A stretch of DNA of 64,000 nt from Bordetella ansorpii (GCF_900078315.1 NZ_FKBS01000012.1:165460-229459); one strand, 5' to 3'. Positions 38,950-48,314 are shown, numbered from the stretch's first letter. Program-made: numbers and translations. The notes: a model not told the origin generated them from the letters alone.

Positions 38950-39123
38950 ACGGCGCCGCACCGGGGCGGGGGCAGGGCGTAAGTGCTTGAAATTGCTGCG
39001 CTGCGCAAGCGCATGGCCGGTGGCGCCGGGCCCGGCGCAAAGCGGGCCGCCACCTTTCGGCGCGGCCCACAGGCAAACAAGACGAATTTATTACCGGCTG
39101 CGCCATCAAGTGGGCGCCTGGCG

Positions 39124-39573
39124 TCATTCCACCGGCTGGCCCCGGCCCGAGGCGGCCTCGGCATTGCTCTCCAGGGTACTCAGCGCGTCGTTCAGCAACC
39201 CCACCTGTTGCTCGGACAGCCCCTCGAGCATCTCGCGGAAGAACGCCGCTCGCCGCGGCAGGGCTTCCTCGACCACCTCGCGTCCCGTCCGGGTCAGCGA
39301 GGCATTGGTCAGGCGGTTGTCGCCGGCGTCCACCGCGCGCTCGATCCACCCGAGCTTCTGCATGGCCTGCAACTGCCGCGTCAGCGACGCGGGATCGAGC
39401 CTGCAACGCTCGGCCAGCACTTTCTGCGAGCTGCTGCCCAGCTCGTACAGGCTATACAGGATGCGCCAGCGTGGCAACGGGTGCCCGACCCGGCTGCTGA
39501 ACGCGCTCTGCATGACGCGGTAGGTCTGGCCCACGTGCTGGACCACCAGCAGACCCTGGTGTGGTGTCGGCAA
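39124..39573 (-). CDS. MarR-family transcriptional regulator
   Basis: A 149-residue winged-helix repressor: LPRWRILYSLYELGSSSQKVLAE, recognition helix region DPASLTRQLQAM, wing DAGDNRLTNASLT and a C-terminal dimer helix. It starts 3 bases after the MFS pump gene, so the two are co-transcribed. It probably represses its own operon through the palindrome at 41202-41213 (inference). Confidence 0.92.
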   Translation of the reverse strand: MPTPHQGLLVVQHVGQTYRVMQSAFSSRVGHPLPRWRILYSLYELGSSSQKVLAERCRLDPASLTRQLQAMQKLGWIERAVDAGDNRLTNASLTRTGREVVEEALPRRAAFFREMLEGLSEQQVGLLNDALSTLESNAEAASGRGQPVE

Positions 39574-39576
39574 TGC

Positions 39577-41184
39577 TTATTCTCCGGCGCTTTTCGGGCT
39601 CTGGGAATGGCCCGGAAGCGCCAAATGTACCCTGGGCGCACGATACACGCACCACAGGGCCGCCAGCGCCACGACCAGGGCGATCACCTGGCCCCCGTGA
39701 ATCGCCGTCACCAGCGCCTGGCGGGCGGTGTCCAGCATGGCCGTGCCGTCCACGCCCTGGCCGGCCCATTGCGTCAGCAAGCGGCCCTGCGTTTCGGCGT
39801 CGACCAGCACGCGCGGATCGGACAACTGTTCCAGGCTGGCGGCGTCCACCTTGCCGCCCAGCGTGGCGGCGGTGCGGCTGGCATACATATGGCTGACCAC
39901 CGTGCCGACCACCGCCGTGCCGACCATGCCGCCGATCATGCGCAGCGATTGCAGCAGCGCGGTCGCGATGCCCAGGTGGGCCCGGCCCGCCGCGTGCTGA
40001 GTGAAAATGGTCAGGGTCGGCATCACGAATCCCATGCCCAGTCCGCCCAGCATCATGTAGACGGCCAGCAGCCAGTGGGCCGTGCCGCGGTCGCTGGCCA
40101 GCACGCCCATGCACGACGCCGCCAGCAGCGTGAAACCCGCATACAGGATGTGATTGGGATTGGCCAGGCGGGGGATCACGCGGCCGCCGGCGATGCTGCC
40201 CACCGTGATGAAGGCCGCCAGCGGCGTCACCAGCAGGCCCGCCTGCTGCGGCGACAGCCCGAAGCCTCCCTGCATCAGCAGCGGCGCGTAGAACAACAGG
40301 GTGAACATGGTGGTGCCCACCAGCAGCGCCATCATGAACAGCATGGCCAGGTTGCGGTCGCGCAACATGTCGACGGGAACGATCGGGTGATCGCAACGCT
40401 TCTCCCAGGCGTACAGTGCGAAGAATGCCGCTGCGCTGCCCACCGCCAGCAGGGTGACGGCGCCGCCCGCGTCATCCTGCGGCAGCAGTTCCACCAGCAG
40501 TTGCAGCGACCCCAGGGCCACCGTGATCAGCAGGGCGCCGGGCCAGTCGAGCCGGATCCTGCCCCCGGCATGCTGGCGCAGGTGCGGCATGTGGCGCAAC
40601 ACGAACCACGCGCCCAACAGACCGATGGGCAGATTGACGTAGAACACCGAACGCCAGCCGTAATGCTCGGTCAGGATGCCGCCCAGCGACGGGCCCACGG
40701 CATTGGCGATGCCGAAGGCCGAAGCCACCATCACCTGCCAGCGCAGCCGCACCCGGGTGTCGGGAAAGAGATCCGGGATACAGGCGAACGCCGTGCCCAC
40801 CAGCATGCCGCCACCCACGCCCTGCAGCGCCCGGGCCGCGACCAGTTGCGGCATGCTCTGGGCCGCGCCGCATAGTACGGAGGCCACGGTGAACACGATG
40901 ATGGCCGCCACCACGAAGGGTTTGCGGCCGTAGTAGTCGCCCAGTCGGCCGAAGATCGGCACGGTGATCACCGAGGTCAGCAGGTAGGACGTGGCCACCC
41001 AGGCGTACAGGTTGAAGCCGTGCAGTTCCGACACGATGGTGGGCAGCGCGGTGCCCACCACCGTCTGGTCCACCGCCACCAGCATGATCACGAAACACAT
41101 GCCCAGCATGGCCATCAGCGACTGGCGGAACGGCAGCAGCTGGCCCGCCGAATGCGGGGCATCGAGGGTGACGGTGGGTGGCAT
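39577..41184 (-). CDS. MFS drug/H+ antiporter, DHA2 (EmrB/QacA) family
   Basis: A 535-residue transporter with about 14 helices. It has motif D-like AVDQTVVGTALPTI, motif A GRLGDYYGRKP and motif C-like GPSLGGILTEHYGWRSVFYVN. It expels toxic organic compounds using the proton gradient; the substrate is unknown. The start at ATG 41184 begins the protein at a normal distance from helix 1; no clear ribosome site is visible. An earlier ATG at 41250 would place the palindrome inside the gene. No HlyD partner lies next to it. Confidence 0.92.
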   Translation of the reverse strand: MPPTVTLDAPHSAGQLLPFRQSLMAMLGMCFVIMLVAVDQTVVGTALPTIVSELHGFNLYAWVATSYLLTSVITVPIFGRLGDYYGRKPFVVAAIIVFTVASVLCGAAQSMPQLVAARALQGVGGGMLVGTAFACIPDLFPDTRVRLRWQVMVASAFGIANAVGPSLGGILTEHYGWRSVFYVNLPIGLLGAWFVLRHMPHLRQHAGGRIRLDWPGALLITVALGSLQLLVELLPQDDAGGAVTLLAVGSAAAFFALYAWEKRCDHPIVPVDMLRDRNLAMLFMMALLVGTTMFTLLFYAPLLMQGGFGLSPQQAGLLVTPLAAFITVGSIAGGRVIPRLANPNHILYAGFTLLAASCMGVLASDRGTAHWLLAVYMMLGGLGMGFVMPTLTIFTQHAAGRAHLGIATALLQSLRMIGGMVGTAVVGTVVSHMYASRTAATLGGKVDAASLEQLSDPRVLVDAETQGRLLTQWAGQGVDGTAMLDTARQALVTAIHGGQVIALVVALAALWCVYRAPRVHLALPGHSQSPKSAGE

Positions 41185-41201
41185 TTGTGACAAATCAATA
41201 A

Positions 41202-41213
41202 TTGATCGATCAA
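41202..41213. promoter_or_regulatory. Candidate MarR operator
   Basis: TTGATCGATCAA, a perfect 12-base palindrome set in a symmetrical AT-rich context, 18 bases upstream of the MFS start. Position and symmetry fit a MarR dimer site. Confidence 0.6.
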
Positions 41214-41418
41214 GAATTATAGCGTTTTCCCGAATATGGTTATTACCCATTCGTGGGGCGCCGTCCGTTTCGCGCAACGGCCCTGCGGGATACTCCGCGA
41301 GATCCGCACGCCGGCCCAAGGCGTCCGCCGGCGGTGACTGGCTTCGGCTACTATCGTCCATCACCCGGGCAGGCGCCCAGGCGCGCTCACGCGTCCGTTT
41401 CCCGCAAAAAATACCGAC

Positions 41419-44400
41419 ATGCCGTATTCCCAACAGCAGAAGCAAGAAGACCTGATGATCGTGGCCACGGTCTGGGGCCTGACCGCCGTCATCTTCGCCC
41501 TGGACATGGTGGCGGTCACCGGCCTGACGGTCTGGGTCTTTTATGTGATCCCGCAACTGTTGTCCGTCAAGCAGCGCAACCGCAACCTGCCATTGATGCT
41601 GGCCGCGGCGCAGGCCGTGCTGCTCATCGTGGGCTTGTTCCCGCTGGCCACGACCCAGGTCGAATTGCGGGTGGCCAACCGCATCATCAACATCCTGTCC
41701 GTGTTCAGCGTGGCCTACCTGGCCTACGCCGTGATCGGCGCGCGCGAGCGCACCGATCGCCTCTTGTGGCTGCAGCGCGGGCAGTCGGACATGGCCGCCG
41801 GCATGCTGGGCGAACTGGAGTTGTCGTCGGTGGGGCGCGGCATGCTGCAAGTGTTGTCGCGCTACGTCAACGCCCAGGTCGCCGCGCTGTACACCCACGA
41901 ACAGGGCCGCCTGGGCTTCGTGACCGGCTATGCCTTCGATGCCCCGGATGGCGATGCCGATACCCTGGGCCTGGCCCGCGAGGTGGCGCGCGACGGCAAG
42001 CCCCTGATTGTCGACGACGTGCCGTCGGATCACGTGCGCATCAGCAGCGGCACCGGCGGCGCCGCGCCGCGCCGCCTGCTGATCGCGCCGGTCACGGCCG
42101 AGGGCCGCATCGTGGGCGTGGTCGAGCTGGGCTTCGTCAGCACCAGCATGGATATGGACCGCATCATCGAGCTGATGCGCATCCTGGCCGAGGACATGGG
42201 GCAGGCGCTGAGCGCCGCCATGTACCGCCAGCGCCTGAAGGACGCGCTGGAAGAGACCGAGCGCCAGCGCGAGATCCTGCAGACCCAACAGGAAGAGCTG
42301 CGTGCCACCAATGAGGAACTGGAAGAGCAGAGCCGCGCGCTGCGCGATTCGCAAAGCCGCCTCGAGGACCAGCAGAGCGAGCTGGAACAGACCAACGTCC
42401 GGCTGGAAGAACAGGCCAACCGCCTGGAACGCCAGAAGCAGGACCTGCTGCGCGCCCAGCGCACGCTGGAGGCCAACGCCGACGAGCTGACGCGCGCCAA
42501 CCGCTACAAGTCCGAGTTCCTGGCGAACATGTCGCACGAGTTGCGTACGCCGTTGAACAGCTCGCTCATCCTGGCGCAGATCCTGTCCGGGCACGATTCG
42601 GCCACGCTCAGCAGCGACGAGGTGCGCCGCTACGCCCAGACCATCCATGCCTCCAACCAGGACCTGCTGACGCTGATCAACGACATCCTGGACCTGTCCA
42701 AGATCGAGGCAGGCCACGTCGACATCGTGGCGGAACCGGTGTCGGTGGCGGGCGTGCTGCGTCCGCTGCAGTCCGTCTTCGAACCGATCTCGCGCGATCG
42801 CGGGGTGGCGATGCACATCGAGATCGACGCGGATACGCCGGCCACCTTCACCACCGATTCGAACCGCCTGCAGCAGGTGCTGAAGAACCTGCTGTCGAAC
42901 GCCTTCAAGTTCACCGAGAAGGGCAGCGTCACGCTGCGCGTGTGCACGGCTGGCGCTGACCGCGTGGCCTTCGAAGTGCGCGATACCGGCATCGGCATCG
43001 CGCCCGAGCAGCAGGACATCATCTTCGAGGCCTTCCGCCAGGCCGACGGCACCACCAGCCGCAAGTACGGCGGCACCGGCCTGGGCCTGTCGATCTCGCG
43101 CGAGCTGGCGCGCCTGCTGGGCGGCGAGATCCGCGTGGCCAGCGAGCCGGGCCGTGGCAGCACCTTCACGCTGGAAGTGGCCACGGAACTGGAGGCCGGC
43201 ACCTACGCGCGCGACGGCGTGACGGATGACGAGACGCCGGCCATCACGCCGGCCGCCAAGGCCGCGGCCGAAGCCGAGATGGCGGCCATCGCCGCCGCCA
43301 GCACCGCGGCCCGCAAGCCCGCGGTCACCGCCTATGCGCCCGCTGGCGCGCCCAAGCCCATGCCGGGCGCGCCGTTGCCGCGGCACCTGGACGATGACCG
43401 CGAGCGCCGCCAGCGCTCGCGCCTGGTGCTGGTCATCGAGGACGACGAGCGCTTTGCCGCGGTACTGTACGAAGTCGCCCATGAACTGGATTTCGACTGC
43501 ATCCATGCGGTCACCGGCGAGGAAGCCCTGGCCCTGGCGCGCAGCCAGCAGCCCAGCGGCATCCTGCTGGACGTGAACCTGCCCGACCAGTCTGGCTTGA
43601 GTGTGCTGGAGCGCCTGAAGCGTGATCCCGTCACCCGCCACATCCCGGTGCACATGCTGTCGGTGCACGATCACCTGCAGACCGCGCTGGAACTGGGCGC
43701 GGTCGGCTATGCATTGAAACCGGTGGCGCGCGAGTCGGTGCTGGAGGCCTTCCAGAAGGTCGAGGCGCGCCTGCAGCAGCAGGTGCGACGCGTGCTGGTG
43801 GTGGAAGACGATGCCGTATTGCGCGAAAGCATCGGCCTGATGCTGAAGGCCGGCGACGTGGAAATCACCACCACGGGCACGGTGGCCCAGGCCCTGGAGT
43901 ATCTGGCAGCCGGCCACTACGACTGCATGGTCATGGATCTGATGCTGCCCGACGCGTCGGGCTACGACCTGCTCGAACAGATGGCCAGCGGCGAGAAATA
44001 CGCCTTCCCGCCCGTCATCGTCTACACCGGCCGCGCGCTGACCCGCGACGAAGAGCAGCGCCTGCGCCGTTACTCGCGCTCGATCATCATCAAGGGCGCC
44101 AAATCGCCCGAACGCCTGCTGGACGAGGTGTCGCTGTTCCTGCACCGCATCGAGGCTGCGCTGCCGCAGGATCAGCAGCGCCTGCTGGCCCAGGCGCGCC
44201 AGCGCGATGCCGTGTTCGAGGGCCGCCGCATCCTGCTGGCCGAAGACGACGTGCGCAACGTCTATGCGCTGTCCAGCATCTTCGAGCCGTTGGGCGCCAA
44301 GCTGATCGTGGCGCGGGACGGCCGCCAGGCGCTGGAACGCCTGGCCACGCACGAGGACATCGATCTGGTCCTGATGGACCTGATGATGCCCGAGATGGAC

Positions 44401-44589
44401 GGCCTGACCGCCATGCGCGAGATCCGCCGACAGCCCGCGTACGCGCGCCTGCCCATCATCGCGCTGACGGCCAAGGCCATGGCCGACGACCGCCGCAGTT
44501 GCCTGGAGGCGGGGGCCGACGACTACATCGCCAAACCCATCGACGTCGAGAAACTGGTATCGCTGTGCCGCGTATGGATGCCGAAGTAA
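41419..44589 (+). CDS. Membrane-linked GAF hybrid histidine kinase with three receivers
   Basis: A 1056-residue sensor. Two or three N-terminal membrane helices (residues 12-100), a GAF domain (about 130-270), a long coiled coil (275-360), kinase H-box ANMSHELRTPLNSS (His about 373), N box LLSNAFKFTEKG, G1 DTGIGI (about 521) and G2 GTGLGLSIS. Three receivers follow: phospho-Asp in ILLDVNLPD (about 717), CMVMDLMLPD (about 837) and LVLMDLMMPEMD (about 982). The middle receiver has KGAKSP where the conserved Lys is expected, so its tail differs. No output domain is present; the signal probably passes to partners. It overlaps the presumed start of the CheR gene and heads a three-gene signalling unit. 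Confidence 0.93.
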   Translation: MPYSQQQKQEDLMIVATVWGLTAVIFALDMVAVTGLTVWVFYVIPQLLSVKQRNRNLPLMLAAAQAVLLIVGLFPLATTQVELRVANRIINILSVFSVAYLAYAVIGARERTDRLLWLQRGQSDMAAGMLGELELSSVGRGMLQVLSRYVNAQVAALYTHEQGRLGFVTGYAFDAPDGDADTLGLAREVARDGKPLIVDDVPSDHVRISSGTGGAAPRRLLIAPVTAEGRIVGVVELGFVSTSMDMDRIIELMRILAEDMGQALSAAMYRQRLKDALEETERQREILQTQQEELRATNEELEEQSRALRDSQSRLEDQQSELEQTNVRLEEQANRLERQKQDLLRAQRTLEANADELTRANRYKSEFLANMSHELRTPLNSSLILAQILSGHDSATLSSDEVRRYAQTIHASNQDLLTLINDILDLSKIEAGHVDIVAEPVSVAGVLRPLQSVFEPISRDRGVAMHIEIDADTPATFTTDSNRLQQVLKNLLSNAFKFTEKGSVTLRVCTAGADRVAFEVRDTGIGIAPEQQDIIFEAFRQADGTTSRKYGGTGLGLSISRELARLLGGEIRVASEPGRGSTFTLEVATELEAGTYARDGVTDDETPAITPAAKAAAEAEMAAIAAASTAARKPAVTAYAPAGAPKPMPGAPLPRHLDDDRERRQRSRLVLVIEDDERFAAVLYEVAHELDFDCIHAVTGEEALALARSQQPSGILLDVNLPDQSGLSVLERLKRDPVTRHIPVHMLSVHDHLQTALELGAVGYALKPVARESVLEAFQKVEARLQQQVRRVLVVEDDAVLRESIGLMLKAGDVEITTTGTVAQALEYLAAGHYDCMVMDLMLPDASGYDLLEQMASGEKYAFPPVIVYTGRALTRDEEQRLRRYSRSIIIKGAKSPERLLDEVSLFLHRIEAALPQDQQRLLAQARQRDAVFEGRRILLAEDDVRNVYALSSIFEPLGAKLIVARDGRQALERLATHEDIDLVLMDLMMPEMDGLTAMREIRRQPAYARLPIIALTAKAMADDRRSCLEAGADDYIAKPIDVEKLVSLCRVWMPK

Positions 44590-45439
44590 CCCCCCGAACG
44601 AGGCGGCGCAGGAGGCGCGCCAGCCGCAACCGCTGCCCGAGATCGAGCTGAAACTGCTGCTGGAGGGTATCTACCAGCGTTATCAGCATGATTTCCGCGA
44701 TTATTCGCTGGGATCGATGCTGCGCCGTGTGCAGAGCGCCATGGAGCACTTCGGCTGCGCCACGGTCTCGCAGCTGCAGGACCGCATCCTGCACGAGCCC
44801 GCCGTGTTCGCGCAGTCGCTGCAGTACCTCACGGTGCAGGTCAGCGAGATGTTCCGCGACCCGGCCTATTTCCTGGTGCTGCGCACGCAGGTGCTGCCGG
44901 TGCTGCGCACCTATCCGTCCATCAAGATCTGGGTGGCGGGCTGCAGCAGCGGCGAAGAAGTCTGGTCGCTGGCGATTCTGCTGCACGAAGAGGGCATGCT
45001 GGAACGCAGCCTGATCTACGCCACCGACATCAACACCGACGCCCTGAAGGCCGCGCAGGCGGGCATCTATCCGGTCGACCGGGCCCGGCTGTTCAACCGC
45101 AACTACGTGCTGGCCGGCGGCTGCCACGACCTGTCCGACTACTACACCTCCGACGAGCACTACGTGCGTTTCGACCCGGCGCTGCGCAAGCAGATCGTGT
45201 TCGCCGATCACAGCCTGGCCACCGACAGCGTCTTCTCGGAGGTCCATCTGGTGTCCTGCCGCAACGTGCTGATCTATTTCAATCGCGAGCTGCAGGACCG
45301 CGCCATCGGGTTGTTCGTCGAGGCCCTGGTGCATCGTGGGTTCCTCGGGTTGGGCAGCAAGGAGACCATACGCTTCACCGCGCATGCCGACCGTTTCGTC
45401 GAATTCCATGCCGACGAGAAGGTGTATCAACGTATCTGA
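44574..45439 (+). CDS. CheR-type methyltransferase, apparent frameshift at a C6 tract near the start
   Basis: From about 44597 to 45439 the frame encodes a CheR enzyme: N-terminal helices ELKLLLEGIYQRYQHDFRDY, SAM-binding VAGCSSGEEVWSLA and HLVSCRNVLIYFNREL. It methylates glutamates of signalling proteins using S-adenosylmethionine. In this frame no ATG, GTG or TTG occurs between the upstream stop near 44462 and ATG 44717, which would cut off part of the N-terminal domain. ATG 44574, inside the end of the kinase gene, gives MDAEVT and then meets six C at 44590-44595; one extra C would continue into PPNEAAQEARQP and the CheR frame. Either this is a one-base deletion, a sequence error or phase variation, or translation begins at 44717. 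The stop is certain, the start is not. Confidence 0.8.
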
Positions 45440-45450
45440 GGGCGTACCCC

Positions 45451-45476
45451 CGGGCGGGACCATGCCCCCCCGCCCG
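45451..45476 (+). terminator. Hairpin after cheR, weak terminator
   Basis: CGGGCGGG (45451-45458) pairs with CCCGCCCG (45469-45476), but no T-run follows. It may slow transcription between cheR and the next signalling gene. Confidence 0.35.
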
Positions 45477-45616
45477 AGCAGAAGGAAAAACAACCGGCGG
45501 CGCGTGGCGCGTCGAGCCCCCGATCCCTGCAAAGGGTCGATTGGCGCAATCGCGACAATATCTGTATCGTCCGGATGTTTCCTTATTTCACCTCATAAAT
45601 AACGGGAGCCAGCGGA

Positions 45617-46825
45617 GTGTCCTCCGACATCAAAATCCTTGTCGTCGACGACGTGGAACAGAACCTGATTGCGATCGAGGCGGTGCTTGCCCGCCCGGGT
45701 CTCGTCGTTCGCAAGGCCTCGTCAGGCGTGGAGGCACTGGAAATCCTGCTGGCCGAAGAGGTCGCGCTGGCGCTGGTCGACGTGCAGATGCCGCAGATGG
45801 ACGGCTTCGAGCTGGCCGAGCTGATCCGCGGCAGCGAGCGCACCCGTCATATTCCGCTGATTTTCCTGACCGCGGCCGCGCTGGAACGCGATCACTATTT
45901 TCGCGGCTACGAAGCCGGCGCGGTCGACTTCCTGTACAAGCCGATCGATCCGCGCGTACTGTGCAGCAAGGTCAACGTCTTCGTCGAGCTCTACACCCAG
46001 CGCGTCACGCTGGACAGCCAATTGCAGGCGCTGCGCCGTGCGCTGCACCTGAACGAACTGTTTACCGCCGTACTGGGCCATGACCTGCGCAATCCCTTGT
46101 CGGCGGTCACGACGGCGGCGGCGATCCTGGTCAAGATCTCCGAGAATCCGATGGCGCTGTCGGCGGCGCAGCGCATCCAGCAAAGCACCTCGCGCATGTC
46201 CAAGATGGTCGACCAGCTGCTGGACGTGGCGCGCATCCGCTCCAACGGCCTGGTGCTGCAGATCGCATCCACCGACTATGCCGAACTCTGCGGCCACATC
46301 GTCGACGAACTGGCGGCTGCCGCGCCGCAACGCGTGAAGTTCGAGGTGCGCGGCAACGTGCATGGCGACGCCGACGGCGACCGCCTGGCTCAGGTGGTGT
46401 CCAACCTGCTGGGTAACGCCGTGCAGCACGGCGAAGCCGATTCGCCCATCTGGCTCGAAGTCGATGGCAACCATGCCGAACGCATCACGGTGCGCGTCAG
46501 CAACCGCGGCGTGATTCCGCCGCACCAGTTGCATGGCGTGTTCGAGCCGTTCCGTTCAGGCGTGATGGAACACCGCAGTCCCGAGCGTGGCCCGGGCTTG
46601 GGCCTGGGGCTGTATATCGTCAAGAGTTTTGTCGAGGCCCACGGCGGTCAGGTGGGCGCGCACTCCGCCGCGCCGCAGGGCACCGAGTTCTATTTCACCA
46701 TTCCACGCCGTGTGCCGCCCGGTGGCACGCGTGCGCTCGACCCGCTGGGGCTCAAGCCGGCGGATCCGGCGCAAGGGGCAGCCGCAGCAGGCGAGCCAAC
46801 GCTCGCGCATCGCCCGGCGCCTTGA
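45617..46825 (+). CDS. Response-regulator/histidine-kinase fusion
   Basis: A 402-residue protein with a receiver first (DD at the start, phospho-Asp about residue 53 in LALVDVQMPQMDG, Lys in LYKPID), then a kinase core with H-box LGHDLRNPLSAV (His about 153), N box VSNLLGNAVQHG and G2 GPGLGLGLYIVKSF. The G1 box is degenerate (NRGVIPP instead of DxGxG), as in several relatives of this type. Start is GTG 45617 with GGGAG upstream. It likely receives phosphoryl groups from, or signals with, the upstream hybrid kinase. Its last 74 bases overlap the convergent DUF72 gene. Confidence 0.9.
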   Translation: MSSDIKILVVDDVEQNLIAIEAVLARPGLVVRKASSGVEALEILLAEEVALALVDVQMPQMDGFELAELIRGSERTRHIPLIFLTAAALERDHYFRGYEAGAVDFLYKPIDPRVLCSKVNVFVELYTQRVTLDSQLQALRRALHLNELFTAVLGHDLRNPLSAVTTAAAILVKISENPMALSAAQRIQQSTSRMSKMVDQLLDVARIRSNGLVLQIASTDYAELCGHIVDELAAAAPQRVKFEVRGNVHGDADGDRLAQVVSNLLGNAVQHGEADSPIWLEVDGNHAERITVRVSNRGVIPPHQLHGVFEPFRSGVMEHRSPERGPGLGLGLYIVKSFVEAHGGQVGAHSAAPQGTEFYFTIPRRVPPGGTRALDPLGLKPADPAQGAAAAGEPTLAHRPAP

Positions 46826-47651
46826 CCTTCACGTCGTTGTCGAAATAGCAGTAGATGTCGCGAGGCCCGGTCCTCGTTCTGCCGGGCCCCGCGACCCGGC
46901 GTGCCCCACGCGGTTCGCGCCCGTCCGCCCAGGCCTGGATGCGCCGCTTCCAGTCGCCCAGGGCATCCGGCGTATAGCCGCTGGCGTACAGCGTTTCATC
47001 GCCATGCAGGCGCAGATACGCAAAATCCGCCGTCACGTCCTCCATCAGCGGCCATTTGCCCGCCGTATCTGCCGTCACCAGCGCCACGCCGTGATGGCGC
47101 AGCATCTGCACGAACGCCTGACAGGCGAAGCTGTCGTGCCGCACCTCCATGGCATGTCGCAACCTGCGGCGCTTGCCTGGCGGCGGCATGGGACGTCCGG
47201 CCACGCGCGCGTCGAAACGATGCGCCAGGCGCTCGGCGGCCGCGGTATCGCGCGGCAGCGCCTTCAGGAAGGCCTCGGTGATGCCCGCATCGAATCGCAG
47301 CGACGGCGGCAGTTGCCACAGGAACGGCCCCAGCTTGTCGCCCAGCTCGAACACGCCGCTGGCGAAGAAGCGCGCCAAGGCTTCCTCGGGGTCGCGCAGC
47401 CGCTTGACGTGCGTGATGTACCGGCTGCCTTTCACGCTGAACACGAAGCCGCGCGGCGTGGCGTCACGCCATTGCGCGAAGCGCTCGGGCCGTTGCAGGG
47501 AATAGAAGGTGCCATTGATCTCGATGGTCGGCACCTGGTGGGAGGCATAGGCCAGTTCGTCGGCTTGCGGCAGGTCATCGGGATAGAACACGCCCCGCCA
47601 TGGCGGGTAACGCCAGCCGGAAATGCCGATACGGATGGCGGCGGCGGTCAT
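46752..47651 (-). CDS. DUF72 family protein
   Basis: A 299-residue TIM-barrel-like protein: RIGISGWRYPPWRGVFYP at the start, EINGTFYSLQRPERFAQW, FSVKGSRYITH, and C-terminal YCYFDNDVKVKAPGDA. These are typical DUF72 (YecE) motifs. Function unknown. ATG 47651 begins the family motif directly; the upstream open frame to 47933 has no support. No good ribosome site is visible. It ends inside the convergent kinase gene. Confidence 0.9.
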   Translation of the reverse strand: MTAAAIRIGISGWRYPPWRGVFYPDDLPQADELAYASHQVPTIEINGTFYSLQRPERFAQWRDATPRGFVFSVKGSRYITHVKRLRDPEEALARFFASGVFELGDKLGPFLWQLPPSLRFDAGITEAFLKALPRDTAAAERLAHRFDARVAGRPMPPPGKRRRLRHAMEVRHDSFACQAFVQMLRHHGVALVTADTAGKWPLMEDVTADFAYLRLHGDETLYASGYTPDALGDWKRRIQAWADGREPRGARRVAGPGRTRTGPRDIYCYFDNDVKVKAPGDARALARLLRLPLAPDPPA

Positions 47652-47823
47652 GGCGTGTGGGCGCAATGGGGAATAGGGCGGGTGGGCTGCATGGGGGGAC
47701 GCCTCCAGACGTTTTGGCCGGGAAGGCCGGTGTGACGTAGTCGGCATGCCAGCAATCATCGTGCCGGGGTCGCGTGGCGGCGAGCGTGTGTGCTTCGTTT
47801 GAGGGGGGGTGTTCTTGCGGCCG

Positions 47824-47955
47824 CCGGAGCGGGTCAGCCAGGGGCGTGCCGGCCAAGTCGCTCGGCTCGGGCGCGCCACGAGGCGCCCTCGGCCCCGCTG
47901 CGCGGGGCTGCCCTCACTCCAATTGGCCGGCACGCCCCTGGCTGACCCGCTCCGG
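47824..47955 (+). repeat. Palindromic element, copy 1
   Basis: A perfect 33-base inverted repeat (47824-47856 with 47923-47955; arms begin CCGGAGCGGGTCAGCC) encloses a GC-rich core with two smaller hairpins. The core from GGCCAAGTCG to CCAATTGGCC is shared, in the opposite orientation, with copy 2. Confidence 0.88.
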
Positions 47956-48184
47956 CTACATCAGAGTCATTCCGACATTAAACCCATCACCCATGCTTGC
48001 CTGATGTGAGGGGGTCGGGGGATGGCAAGCCAGTTCAATGTCATCGTCCTGCGCGGGGCCGAGATGTCAGTGCAATATGCGGCGCATGCCGACGGGAACG
48101 ATGCGGTGTCGCCATCCGGTCCTGCAAACGGTTCTTACCCATCAGCGTGTGGGTTGACGACCGACGTGGATCACGGGTGCGAGT

Positions 48185-48314
48185 CCTCTGTGAGGGTTGG
48201 GGCCCGTGACGGCCAATTGGAGAGAGGGAAGCCCCGCGTAGCGGGGCCGAGGGCGCCTGATGGCGCGCCCGAGCCGAACGACTTGGCCGGCGCGGGCCCC
48301 AACCCTCACAGAGG
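48185..48314 (-). repeat. Palindromic element, copy 2 (inverted)
   Basis: Arms 48185-48216 and 48283-48314 pair almost perfectly, with a 21-bp uninterrupted outer stem beginning CCTCTGTGAGGGTTGG. Read on the minus strand, its core of about 80 bases matches copy 1 with five or six differences, but the outer arms are unrelated to those of copy 1. Confidence 0.85.

Noticed and set aside
39577-44352. A 1591-codon minus-strand open frame
   Set aside because: Only the part up to 41184 is the MFS gene. The rest is antisense to the hybrid kinase, whose plus-strand product has clear domains; long antisense frames are normal at this GC content.
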